From NCBI GenBank assembly GCA_022497145.1, contig MU385855.1, positions 186,001 to 250,000 on the forward strand: a stretch of 64,000 bases of DNA, given 5' to 3'. The position numbers and the translations under genes are program-made. Below the pieces are notes generated by a model, which made no database searches, was not told the DNA's origin, and saw only the letters and a list, made by a program, of their open reading frames with translations. Below are positions 36,609-48,171 of this stretch, piece by piece. This DNA comes from Rostrohypoxylon terebratum. Taxonomy: Eukaryota > Ascomycota > Sordariomycetes > Xylariales > Hypoxylaceae. How positions within the stretch are numbered: position 1 is the stretch's first letter; the number at the start of each line of letters is the position of its first letter.

Positions 36609-38201
36609 ATGTCTTTTAGAGTCTTCATAAGGAGAGCTGGGTCAGCAGCTTCCACTGCTGCTTCTCCTTGCTGGAGATTCAGCTCGACCATGCCTTTAAG
36701 AGCCAAGATCATAGATCCCCGAGGTGCGATACGAGCCCAGGTATGATTACGGATGTGTCTATTTTTATGTTTTTTTTTTTCATTTGAACATCATGCTAAA
36801 AACTTAGAGCAGATGTCTACCAATGCTAGAAGTGCACCGAATGCTTCAAGTATTCCAAAAGAGTTGGATACTGATGAGCCCTATGATGTAATTTTCAACA
36901 ATCTATACGGTCTACGGACCATCGAACTTAACCGACAGGATAAGCTCAATGCTCTTAATGGTTCAATGATTCGAAAAATATTCCCACGCTTAATCGAGTG
37001 GGAAAAATCAGATATGGCAAATGTGATTGTTATCAAGGGTGCCGGCAGGGCGTTCTGCGCGGGAGGCGATGTAACTACGCTTGCGGAGCAAAATCAGGAG
37101 GGCCCTGAAGGCGTGAAGAAATCGATAGATTACTTTGCTTTGGAATACTGCCTGGACCATTACATTGCGACGTATCGGAAGCCCTACATCACATTCATGG
37201 ATGGCATCACCATGGGTGGGGGTGTTGGGCTCAGTATCCATGCCCCATTCCGCATTGCCACCGAGAGAACAGTCTTCGCTATGCCGGAGACCACCATAGG
37301 CTTTTTCCCTGATGTCGGCGCCTCGTTCTTCCTACCGAGAATGCCAGGCGCTGTCGGTACTTACCTAGCCCTTACGAGCAGTCGCCTTCACGGGGCAAAC
37401 GTTTTCTATTCAGGGATTGCGACACATTACCTACACTCGACAAGTCTGCCCAGCTTAGAATCTCGTTTGGCTGAATTGCGATTTAAAGATTATGAAACGA
37501 TGGAGGACCGATTGACTGTCATTGAAATGACCATTGAAGAATTTGCTACCGGTCTTCCCCATGATGTTCCTATCCTGTTATCAGGCGAGCTTCGGAAGGC
37601 TATTGATCGGTGCTTCAGCAAATCCACTGTCGAGGAGATCATAGACGCCTTGAGGCAAGAGCAAGGCTCTACCAGATCATGGGCAGAGTCGACGGTGGAA
37701 ATCCTACATCAACGATCCCCCACCTCAGTTCACGTCGCTCTCGAGCAGATGCGACAAGGACGAAACTGGACTATCGCAGAGACGTTCGAAAGAGAGTACC
37801 AGATAGCCGCTAAGTTCATGAATCACCCTGACTTCACTGAAGGTGTAACGGCGTTGTTAGGTACAAAAACTACTCCCAAGTGGCAGCCGGCCAAGTTAGA
37901 AGATATTCCGTCTGACAGCAAAATCGCCGAGCCATTCTTTTCCCCGTCCGACGATACACCTGAGCTGGATTTGGTGGTCGGTCGGGATTACGTGAATTAC
38001 CCGTATCAATCTTTCGGCGTGCCTACAGAGAAGGAAGTTGAACACGTCGTCAGGTCGAGTGGGTTGTCTAGATACGCTATCCGCGAGGAATTTGTTCAAA
38101 TGAAGAATGGCAGACAAGGCATCGGCGCTATTGTGGGTGAGATCCTATCCAGGAAGACCACCGTGAATGATGACGGCAAAGCGCAATGGATTGACGAGTG
38201 A
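36609..38201 (+). CDS. EHD3: 3-hydroxyisobutyryl-CoA hydrolase, mitochondrial (Ehd3/mS47 type)
   Basis: Hydrolyses 3-hydroxyisobutyryl-CoA in mitochondrial valine breakdown. The yeast homologue Ehd3 is also found in the small mitoribosomal subunit as mS47. The 506-residue model has exons 36609-36740 and 36813-38201. Starting at ATG 36609 gives an arginine- and serine-rich, acid-free leader beginning MSFRVFIRRAGSAAS, a good mitochondrial presequence; later ATGs would lose it. The crotonase fold at about 65-310 includes GRAFCAGGD (oxyanion hole), ITMGGGVGLS and PETTIGFFPDVGASFFLPR with the expected catalytic glutamate and aspartate. The C-terminal hydrolase-specific part has FTEGVTALLGTKTTPKW. 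It is divergent from SMD2. Enzymatic and ribosomal roles are by family. Confidence 0.95.
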
Positions 38202-39483
38202 TGGAACATCATGTTACGGTGCATCAGGTCTCCATGTATATTATCGTCAGTCCCCGCTGGCTAGAGGCAGGATCACAGGGATCATAGTACTGGAAATGTA
38301 CAAATACAAGTTTTCCTAATCAAATAACAGAAATGAAATCAATTACGTGAACCTCCCACCCCTTCTTCCCCTTTCCCCTGACGTATAGGTACTGAAGACT
38401 TAAGTACTTATTTAATCCTGTTGGAAGTCGGGGGGGGTACTAGTAGGTAGTATTTTCTATTATCTGAGTCATAATTAAATCGTAAAAAATGTGGGGTTGT
38501 ACCGGAATACCGGCGGGGTATAAATACCATTAGCGACTGCCCCCCTCATAAAAAACCACGAGAAAATTGAATTTTTTTTCTATTTTGTTTGAAGAGGAAT
38601 AACGGACTGCCGGAGGTGTGTCTGCCTTCGAGTTCTACAGTTAAGATCTGATAGGCGCTAGTGTGTCTTCCAAACTCGGCGAAAGTGGCCTGTGCACACG
38701 GCCCCACCAACCCAACAGCGGCCAGTAATACATAGGTGGTCATAGCGCTCCAGTGCAAGGTGTTCCAGCCACCGGGATGTGACGTCTAACCTGCAGACAA
38801 CATTTAGTACGGCACGTTTTCTCGAACGCGCCTTGTAGCAGTAAAAAAGCTATTAGCGCGACTTTCAACCGCTACTTAACGCGTCCGCTTGGCGTGGCTT
38901 CCACTTCCCAGTTATCCAAGTTCCAAGTTGGTACTGTACAGCATACCTAGTACTTGGTCTCCCTTAACAACTTGTTCCACTTAACTTGTACCTTGTACAG
39001 AGTACTTTCAACGGTCAACGGTCAACCACTAATTCTCGACACCCTCAATTCATTCTATTCTACCTTCCTTACCTACTTTCTCCATCCTCAATTGTTCGTT
39101 CTTCAATCGACTAACTCGGTCAATTCTACTTTAGTCAATCACAGTCGAGAACGTTCACTCTCTCATTTCCCGTATACAATTGTTGATCGCGAGAATTTTC
39201 TTTTCTTTCCTTCAACATTTGTTTCATCCGCCTCTCGACTTCAAACTCCAAACTCGCACACCTGACGGTGAACTCCATATAAACACGACACTCTCACTCT
39301 CACTCTCACTCTCACTTCTCTACCCTCTTGATTCAGAAAACCGTATAGACTGAGACTTGTTGTCATTGTCCTTATACACACTATACTCTTTCAATTGGCA
39401 ATCGTATTCACAATTCTCCCCCATTTTGTTTCCGCCAACAGCTTGTCTCGTCGGACCAGGCGAAAGCCGTCCATCTTCACGCG
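38202..39483. promoter_or_regulatory. Promoter and long pyrimidine-rich leader of the Spt21-like gene
   Basis: The right half (about 38941-39483) is strongly C/T-rich on the plus strand. I find no ATG in those roughly 540 bases until the start codon, which fits a long uORF-free 5' leader. Four CTCTCA units lie at 39291-39314. In the left half, a minus-strand frame at 38546-38758 begins with a signal-peptide-like segment but has no other support. Confidence 0.55.
39291..39314. repeat. 6-bp tandem repeat (CTCTCA)4 in a 5' leader
   Basis: Four perfect CTCTCA units within the pyrimidine-rich upstream region of the Spt21-like gene. Confidence 0.9.
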
Positions 39484-42400
39484 ATGGATTTAGCTACCCA
39501 TCAGGGCAGCGGACGGGACACGATGCCACACAATACCGATGATAATGGCTTGCAAACGAAGCCTATGGGGTGTAAGTATCTTACATATTTCGCAAGTTGT
39601 TTCCAGGACTCATGATCCCTATCTAGTGAAGGTCCATTATACATTCGATATAGGCTCACAAGAACGATGCCTGGCCCGATTGCCTAGTCTGATCACGGTA
39701 CAGACGATTCCCATGGACGATGGAACCAGAATTGGAATTGTCAATCTACATATATGCCTGCGTACAATTGCACAGCACAGCCCCGAGCTGATTAGCGATG
39801 GCGACAAAGACTATGCGATCTATGCCTACGATTATTCTGAGCCCGATGTTCCTTTAGTCGGACAGGGTATGCTTAGCTGGGGTTTTGGTCCAGAACCAAA
39901 TCCCAACTTTAAAGACTCTCTGGTTACCGGACGCATTACCAAAAATTTACTTGCCATAGTGAACAATGGTATCAAAGAGACTCTAGAGGTCAAATTCAAA
40001 CTGACACCCATTGCGAAAACGGTACAAACTAACCTTCTTCAACCTCGCCAATCCAATCCTCAACCTGTATCTATCTCTCGAGCATCGCCCACTCCTTCAG
40101 AAACATCCGATTGGCATTCCTCATCTCGATTTGTCCCGAACATTCACCAGCCTCCAGCAGCGCCTATTGGCATCGCTCCCATGGCTACCGGACAATCCCA
40201 TCAAGGCCCGCCGCCGACGTCGGAGCGCCGCATCGCTGCAATCGAGCCCAATTTGAGAGAATCGACCAGCTCTTCGGCGGTACCTACCGATGGACTGGCA
40301 ATAGCGCCAGCTCCTACTAAGGGAGGTAGAACCCAGTCGCGACCTGGTTCTCGAGCTTCGAGCAAACCTCCTTCTGGAAGGCCTAGAGGTCGACCGCGCA
40401 AGAAGCCTGCACAAGCCGAGGGTAGTACTTCCGGCATTGAAGACGCTACTGACGCCGACGACGGACCTCCCCGAAATAAGAAGCGGGCTACGACGACACA
40501 GGTCGAACGTAATAACAATGCTACATTCAGTGGTGTCCCAGATTCACTTCGAGTTGCTGCAAGCACCGCTGGATCTATTCGAAACATGCGACCCCTCGCA
40601 ACCACAGGCGACGCACGTGCAGGTGGTCATGTTCAGGAAGTTCCACGAGCGCCGACGCCTGTTCCTATGATACGTGTCCAGAGCTACCCACAAGCGCGAC
40701 CCGTGGCATCGAGCGGCCTTAGACGCGAATCGATTGCAAGCACCAGAATAGATTCATTTACATCAGCATATGGCCAAGAGGCTCGTTCTCCTGCTGAGTC
40801 CATTGGAGTCTCTCCAAGCCAAATGTATTCGGATGAAGCTAGTCCCGCCGACATTGGTTCGTCTCCTCCAGGTCCGCGTTCTGCATTGTATAGCACCCGA
40901 TCTAGCCCGGCACCTTCGAGCCCTATCCTCCCTCCGATGCCATCAGCGGGAGTTCCGATCGATTCGGGATTTTTTAGTGGAGGACTCGATAGTCGAATAG
41001 ATGAGGATGCTACAAACAAGGCAGCTGTTGATGCAGCTCAGAAGGTTCCTACGATTGCGAAGCCCAAGCCTCGCCGGAGCCGCGCGAAGAAGGCACCTGC
41101 CACTGGCCGAAGTGATCTTATTATTCATACAGAAACTCCTGGACCACCCGAGCTCTTGCCTCAGACATCGCTCTACAACCCGCCTCACATGATTAAGAAG
41201 AATAGTGAGGCTGCTAAAGCTGCGGCGGCCACCAGGCCCGAGCAACAGGCCGAAAGAACGGAATCAGAAGTAATGGAGAACAAGCCTGTGGAGAAGGCCA
41301 CCACTACGGAGGATGAGATGACACAGATGGAAATGATGAGTTTCGAGACGGCAACGCCAATGGACCTAGCAGATGATCAGAATCAATCGCAACCGGATTC
41401 TTTCGACGAGAATGGACAGCATATCGAACCACCTGTCTCTACCGCATCTGACAATGGCATGTCACTGACTAAGGAACACAATCCTGCCGTGGCTAAACTG
41501 ATAGTGCCGCCTATGCTTACTATGCCGAGCCGTGCAACGCCAGCTGAACCAGAGCTCCCGACGGTTCCCGCAAGCGACCCTGTGCAACCCCGATCAACGT
41601 TGACTATGCCTCTCTCAGAGCCTGCACATCCCCAGACCGATGCCATTGGACCCGCCGATGGGAAGTCAAACAAGAACGTGGTTAAACGCCAGACAATTAA
41701 GCAGAAGCTAGAAGAGGCCATCTCGCTGGGCCTGGCGCCTTCTTATTGCAACAATTGCGGAGCCATCCAGACACCTACCTGGCGAAAAATTTGGAAGCAA
41801 ATGCAGACTGGCGTCCCAGCATATCATGAATATTCGGAGAAGCCCGGCTGTGTTACCGCAATCAACGTACTCTCTCGAGATGCATCTAACCAACCTACTT
41901 CGTACGAGATCATCAAGAAATCCTTGGGTCCAAATGATAAGAAGAATGCTTGGACTGAGGTGCTTTTGTGTAATCGTAAGTTATATATAACATCAACTCA
42001 AATGGACTTGGTCAGCTAACAATCTGTAGCTTGTGGAATCTGGTTCAGTAAATTCAAAAAGCACCGACCGGCCGATAAATGGGAGAAAGACGAGCAACGC
42101 CTGTCCCAAACGCGTAAGAAGCGACCGAACGGAAGCGGACAGCAGCCTCGCTCTAAGCGAGCTCGAACGAAGAGCGACGCTCAATCAGCTCTAACTTCTG
42201 AGGCTGGTATACCCACAGATCCTCTCGGCCCATTAGATGGCCCTGCGCATCTAGAGGACATGGTTACGGTGCCGGCTAGTCATCGACAGCAGCATCAAGA
42301 ACAAGAAGATATGGTTGATGAAATGGCCCGACAAGGCTCAACGCACTCTAGAGCATCTAGTCACTCCCGAGGCAGTGGTACCTTCAACAGTCCAATTGCT

Positions 42401-43201
42401 GTTGATGACGATCTTGGAGCGACCCGTAGAGTTCTCTTCCCATCTCCACGCAAGGAAGGCGAGCAGAGAGTTTTGGGTGAAGTCGCCGTCAATGTCGTGC
42501 AGACTTCCCCGGACTATCTTGGCACTAAGGGTGAAGGCTCCTTTGGGAAGGAGAATAACGACCTGGCGGCGGGTGGAGATGTCTTCACTGATAAGGACTT
42601 CGCTGACATTTTCGGTTCGCCCCCTCGGCCATCTACGCCCACTCCCGCTACCAACAGCGGTAATCTTTTCAAGACGCCGACTCGCACGACTCCGGGCCAT
42701 CGACCGGTCACTAGAAGTGTCACCAAGTCTATGCGTTCTGGTAGGTCCGCCAATTCGCCTGGCCGGATCTTGTTGATGGAAACCCCTACGAGAGCTTCTC
42801 ATCCTGGCTCGGCTAAGCGCCAATCGCCCGAGGAGATGGATCCCACGCAACTGCTTAATAACCCACTATTCACGATGGATATGTCGCAGTTTGGTGATTT
42901 CCTATCAGAAGATTTCATTAGGCCGCAGTCCAACTCACCCTTACGGCCAGATATGAGTAACTTCGACGAGATTATCATGTCGGAACCCATGAACTTCGAC
43001 CGCCTATTTGGTCCTATACCCGGCATGCCCGTCTCCCCTCCTCGGCCTAAGAAACTCTTTCCTCACTATAGCGACGAGGAGAACCGACGTATTGCCACCT
43101 ACTTCGCGATGATGGAGGCAGGCACTGTTTTTATCCCTAGAGTGGAAAATGGAAGACCTGTCGATCCTCCCAAAGAGGAGAAGGGCAAACGTACTACTTA
43201 A
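39484..43201 (+). CDS. Spt21/Ams2-type transcription regulator with GATA-like zinc finger
   Basis: Proteins of this family (budding yeast Spt21, fission yeast Ams2) drive cell-cycle-dependent histone gene transcription. The 1202-residue model has exons 39484-39571, 39627-41975 and 42030-43201. The N-terminal Spt21 domain (about 29-160) includes GLKVHYTFDIGSQERCLARL and YAIYAYDYSEPDVPLVGQGM. A long Ser/Pro-rich linker follows, with an AT-hook-like GRPRGRPRKKP near residue 285. The C4 finger at about 735-825 has CNNC, then a long insertion, then CNPCGIWF. The second cysteine pair is created by splicing at 41975/42030, which supports that intron. The tail is disordered with short conserved blocks. 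The first intron is supported because it restores the Spt21 start. The family is clear; target genes are not visible. Confidence 0.9.
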
Positions 43202-43820
43202 ATCCTCTGCATGCATATACGGAGTTTTGCGTTGGCACACTTGGGGGTCCACGGTTGGCACGATCATGTTCACCTGCACCTTTGGTAATTGCATCGCACG
43301 TCTCTTTACGCACTTTCCTTGTCATTGGCTCTCATGAGCATACGAGATACCCCGCGGACGGACTACGTTGATTTTTGATTTCTTTTGAGGCGTTTGGAGA
43401 GGAAGACCCGCTACGGGCAAAGTTTATAGCATGACAGGGCGCTGTGGGTTGTAGCATTGGATGACGTTTTCCCCGGATGGGATTCAACGTTGTCGGTGTC
43501 GGCGAAGGGCGACGATGTTTATCGATAATAGGTCGTTATTGGTGGCTGAGCCTGTCGACATGAGTGTTGAGATGTGATCACGATATTTGTGGATGAGACG
43601 CCACAGTTGCACCGAGGTGGGGGATGTGCTGTAGTCTGTTTTAGAGATAGCTCTGCACCTCTTAATGACCACACGGTTCACTAAAATATTACTACTACTT
43701 GATATGTGTGATATAGTAAGTATGCTGTGACGGGAACGTGGTATTCGCGGCGACTGATACGAAAATTCGCTTTATCATTCCTCTAGTCTACGTTCATCTA
43801 GCTCAAGTACCTAATAATCT
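43202..43820. terminator. Convergent 3' region of Spt21-like gene and Gln/Pro-rich ORF
   Basis: These 619 bases between convergent stop codons must hold both 3' ends. Open frames here are short and without domains. Confidence 0.45.
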
Positions 43821-44879
43821 CTACCTGTCCTCGTACAGCTCCACCTCAACGGCCTCCCGCCTCACGATCCGCCAGCGGCCCTCGTCGTCCAAGGTAAAAG
43901 TTATCACGCGGGAGCTCTCGTCGCTGATGCCCTCGAGGATCACGTCTAGGAGCTCGTCGGCGTGCTGCTCTGTCTCCCGGCGCCGCTTTAGCTCGGCGGA
44001 GCTGACGAGGTGGCCGGATTTGGTGCGGTAGAGACGACCGCGGGGACGGGGACGGGGGGCGGTTGGCCAGGAGATCGAGATGGGGAGGGTGAAGGGGAGG
44101 GGTGGGAGGTAGGATGCTGGGGATGAGGAGGTGATGAGTGGGGGAGAGGGAGTAGCGATGGGCGGAGGTGAATGGGAAGGCGAGATAATGGGCGGAGGTG
44201 AGGGTTTATTGACGGGTGGTGGTGGTGGTGGTGATGAGGTTGGGATGCGGGGTGGGGTGGAGAGACGTTGACTTTTGGTGCTGGGTTTCTTGGGAGGGAT
44301 TGGCGAGAGGGGCTGTTCAGGGGGCGGTTGGAATTTTATGGGGGGTGGATTGCTCTTCCGCCGTCCTCGTCGTTGATAGCTGGCTGCCTCTTCTTCTGTA
44401 TATTCGGTGTATGTTGTGTATTGGGTATCTTGAGTCAGTTGAGCAGGTTGGGTGTTTTGGGTACTGTACTGAGTTGGCTGGGTACTAAACTGGGTTGATT
44501 GGGTTGGCTGAGTACTGTCAATATTAGATTGCTGACTGATGGGTTGAGGGGAACGCGGCCTCTCCTGGAGGGATAGTTGCGCGAGCTGGTTTGTGGGCGG
44601 AGTAATCACTCGAGACGACCAAGAACTCGTGGTGGAAACAATGGAAGCAGTTGAAACAGGGGAAACAGCAAAAGCAGTATCATTGGCTGGTTCAGCAACG
44701 GTTGTTATTTTTTGTTTTTGTTGAGATGCAGGTTGCGCTATAAACTGTGGTTGATGTTGATGTTGATGTTGAGGCTGAGGCTGAGGCCGAGATTGTAATT
44801 GTAATTGTGGTTGCTGAGATGAATACTTATGCTGCTGCTGTTGGTGCTGCTGCGAGCCAGCCGGCCATCCCAGAGACAC
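43821..44879 (-). CDS. Gln/Pro-rich ORF without an ATG, in frame with RPA3
   Basis: Open frame of 352 codons not assigned to any family. It begins Gln/His-rich (about 1-60), then Thr/Gln-rich repeats such as TQPTQ/TQYST (about 120-155), then a Pro-rich region with a run of seven prolines near residue 220. It ends in a more ordered, charged block of about 70 residues containing GRLYRTKSGHLVSSAEL and FTLDDEGRWRIVRREAVEV. That block looks selected, so the frame is probably translated. There is no methionine codon anywhere in it. The frame continues upstream for six codons to the TGA of RPA3 in the same phase. Translation therefore needs a spliced-on first exon, an alternative RPA3 splice form, or stop readthrough. 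The left boundary given is the first GTG and is not a claimed start. Confidence 0.5.
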   Translation of the reverse strand: MSLGWPAGSQQHQQQQHKYSSQQPQLQLQSRPQPQPQHQHQHQPQFIAQPASQQKQKITTVAEPANDTAFAVSPVSTASIVSTTSSWSSRVITPPTNQLAQLSLQERPRSPQPISQQSNIDSTQPTQSTQFSTQPTQYSTQNTQPAQLTQDTQYTTYTEYTEEEAASYQRRGRRKSNPPPIKFQPPPEQPLSPIPPKKPSTKSQRLSTPPRIPTSSPPPPPPVNKPSPPPIISPSHSPPPIATPSPPLITSSSPASYLPPLPFTLPISISWPTAPRPRPRGRLYRTKSGHLVSSAELKRRRETEQHADELLDVILEGISDESSRVITFTLDDEGRWRIVRREAVEVELYEDR

Positions 44880-44897
44880 GCGTCCACGTGCAAAACG

Positions 44898-45401
44898 TCA
44901 GTTCATCCCGCCCTGATCCGAATACACGAATATGTCCTTGAACTGATGCGTAACGTCAACCACGTTTTGGCATAGTGAAAAGTCTGCATGGTAAGTCAGA
45001 TAAGGATCAAGACAAGAAATTACAGAAATGGCGCCTGACACATACCAACATTGTTACCAAGGTCTATAGCATTCAACACCTTGATGGATAGGTCTGGGTT
45101 CACCTTTCCAATTATCTGAGCTCCATTTCCAACCATAAGGTGACAGTCCTATTCAGTGATATAATCGTTAGCTCATATGTTAACGGACTATCAGGAACCA
45201 GGGGTTACATGAATCGAAATCACATGGAAGAAAAGACAGTGGCCCACTCACTCTATTGAGGTTGGCTTGAACTTGACCATCAGCCTCGAGAAATGCCGTC
45301 TCGCCGCGGAGTTGCACCACTTTGCCCACGATGATGACGTTCTGGCCGACGTAAGAATCCATTAGGGCGGCAGAAATGCGGGGTGTCGAAGTAGACTCCA
45401 T
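44898..45401 (-). CDS. RFA3: Replication protein A 14 kDa subunit (RPA3)
   Basis: Smallest subunit of the heterotrimeric single-strand DNA-binding complex RPA, used in nuclear replication, repair and recombination. The 112-residue model has three exons: 45252-45401, 45046-45148 and 44898-44983. It starts MESTSTPRISAALMDSYVGQ and forms one small OB-fold through FLEADGQVQANLNR and MVGNGAQIIGKVNPDL. It ends VDFSLCQNVVDVTHQF and KDIFVYSDQGGMN, at the expected family length. The start is ATG 45401, because the earlier ATG at 45425 adds residues absent from the family. Introns are 103 and 62 nt. Its TGA lies 18 bases before, and in frame with, a 352-codon open frame. Confidence 0.94.
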
Positions 45402-48171
45402 TTTGGTAATTCGACGGTTTAACACCTGAAAACAGGACCGCTACAAATTTAGATATCTAGTACGATCTTGAGGCTCGGGATTTCATGCGAAGATTGAGGT
45501 TCTTTTTACGTTTTCGGTATCGTTGAGAAAACTAAAGTTTAGAAATAGAGTTTGCGTAAAGACCGTTGAACTAAAGTGAGAAGAGGTAGCAAGAAAGCGC
45601 GACGCGTTAAAACGGGGCTATTTTCTCGGTGGGGCTTCCCAGCTGAGCTTCAAGGTTTAATTGATCTAAAAACGGCAAGGAAGCAAAGAACCGCAGAAGC
45701 AATTATGAGCAGTCACATCCATACCCAAGACTCAAGTAATCATCTCTACCATCTTAAAAAAACGACTCATTTAGGTACAAATGCAGCGATAGACCGGATT
45801 GCCGGACCAACCTCCAACTAAAGGGTTCATCTCCGTCGTGATGCGGTTACACAGCAGCAGTCTAACCAGAAAACCCGGTTGGCAGCTGGGCTGAGCTCGA
45901 GCAAGATGCTTCCTCACCAATAAGATATCTTGGAAGACGGTTATCTTCTTCCGGAATTCCCTACCTTGTCCAATTGGCTGGCTGGAAAATCTTCCTTCAG
46001 GTTCTTCGTGTTTGTATCTTCTCATATTGAAGTACATATGGAGGCTCATGCGTGCCAGGCACTTGTGATATGCAGCTGGCTACAAACGGAGAACCCCTTA
46101 TCAAAATATCAACCTGCCGGAGCCGAGACTGCTGGTGCGGACGCAAATTCCTACTGCGTAAATCAAAACAAAGTTTTACGGGGCATCTCACTACGCATTA
46201 CCTAATAACCAAGGAGAAAGGTACGGGTAGCTTCTGACGACGATTATTTCTACGGGCTTACTATCCCGACGCCACCAGATGACTCCATCGTGTTTCACAA
46301 CATGCGCTCTTCTGCGGAAAGAAAGAGTTCATAAAAAGCAAAGTTTCGTCGAGTCCATTCCGAATTTCATGTGCTAAAGAGTGGCGGCATAAAGAGAGGC
46401 TAGTAAAGGAGGCTACTACATTATCAAATCGCCGCCCTAGTTCCTTTCGGTGACGTTGATCATGATATAGACATATTCTTCATGCGGTGACTCCGCATAA
46501 CCCTAGGTAGGTATTATAGCTCTGGCGGTTCCTTGATTGCTCATAGGGTCATCTCGTAATAGGTCTTTTCAATCCGCCACGAACTTCTCGTTGAGATCTT
46601 TGACGCCCTCGTGAAAAGACAGAACCATGGTATTTAGGTCAGAATAAGCTCGACACCTTACTACGAACGATCTAGGTCAGGCAAGAAAACCGGTACATAT
46701 TCTCACTAGACAAGATCCACGAATCACTATTCGGAAAATGAAAAATTGGACCCTGTCGGAACAATCAGCGTTGGAGTTTTAGTCAGGCCTCCTAGCCCAG
46801 CAAACCTAGATTTACTTACTTGTATTGCCCCCTTGCTCAAATACATGGGCTCCGCATCGGTACATCCGGTTCTATTGTACCCAGCCACTCGGTGAGCGTG
46901 GTAGCCCTATGCTCGTATTTAGTATTCGGCGTCATTGATGTTGAGTAGTGGTTCCCGTTGGTTGGTGATCCGCATTCCCTAGCCTTAGCTTCAAGCCCAT
47001 GATATGTTCAGACCGATGGGGCGTATTACACAAGACGACAGGAACTGTTACAAATCCAGGACAACTTCTGGTCCTTTTACTGAGGCTCCCTGGCCGATAT
47101 ACGATGCCCTCATTATCCATGGGAACGTTGGTTTCCTGTTAGACCACCGGGAATAGCAGATACGACGAATTCTATACGTATCAGCAGGTTATATTCCATG
47201 ATATCCCAGTATTTGATCAATTAGACTTCTGTCAATGCCGGGAGAAAGCCTATTATCAAAGATGGTTAGGAGTCGTTGATGCTTGCTTGTTCGACTTTTG
47301 ACTTTACACTTCTACTTCTGCGGACGGATATGCAAGTTCCGAGTATCGCCTTTAGTCAGAAGGTAACTAGATCTAATCTCGGCTCCATTCTAGAAATGTC
47401 GGGATTTCGTGAGCTGAAGGCAACCAATCTAACTAAAGAGCTTTAGTGACGAATAAATTCGTCTCGGCCTATGAAGCGAGGTGAAAAAAAAATCCGCTTC
47501 AAGGAGGCAGATAAAGCAAGTTTCATCTGGAAACCAGTTCGAAAATTGACCGGTGGTGTTACCTATCTATCCATATTCATATTGCTACGAAGGGAAAATG
47601 GTCGAGCTTGAAAGATTGGATGAATTTGGCTAGCCAATAGATCTGTTTCTTGTTATGTAGGTACCGAGGCAGCAGCCTACAAGGCCTCCAGCTACGACTG
47701 AACTTGAGGAAAGCACCTGGGAATTTTCAAATACACACCCACATGTACCTACCTAGTCTGCCAGTCCACTAGTGCCTCCTTCCCAAACTTGTCCATATTT
47801 AGCATATTTAACGTTTCTCTCTGCAGCAAACTTACTTTCAACTGTTAATCCACGAGGTTGTTCCTTCTGTGGTACGTTAGCTGGAGATTAAAGTTGCTTG
47901 TGATGCTTCAGATGGGGCGAGGAAATGGCGCCCCTAAGCTATTCTTGACTCGTGTGAGCTAGGGATCATACCTTTAACTTTTACATTTTAATTGGGCGGG
48001 CCGCTCTTGATAAACTCCAAGTTATTAGCATCTGGATGGAACAGAAATTCCTTGAACTCATTAAACTCCAGTTACGCTGCCGATACTTTACTTATTTTGT
48101 TCGTCTGTTAAGTCTGAGCCCTTGACCAAGATCTCCCTTGGCCAAGTGCCGTGCAAAGTTCCACAGCAGGT
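45402..48171. other. 2.8-kb intergenic region between divergent RPA3 and bZIP genes
   Basis: Contains the RPA3 promoter on the left and presumably a long bZIP promoter or leader on the right. Frames of 60-92 codons occur (45576-45821, 45930-46205, 46932-47120), none with a recognisable domain. A CCTAGGTAGG word is at 46502-46511 and ACCTACCTAG near 47749. Confidence 0.5.

Noticed and set aside
38546..38758. Minus-strand frame of 70 codons with a signal-peptide-like start
   Set aside because: Nothing after the hydrophobic start resembles a known secreted protein, and no supporting exon was found.
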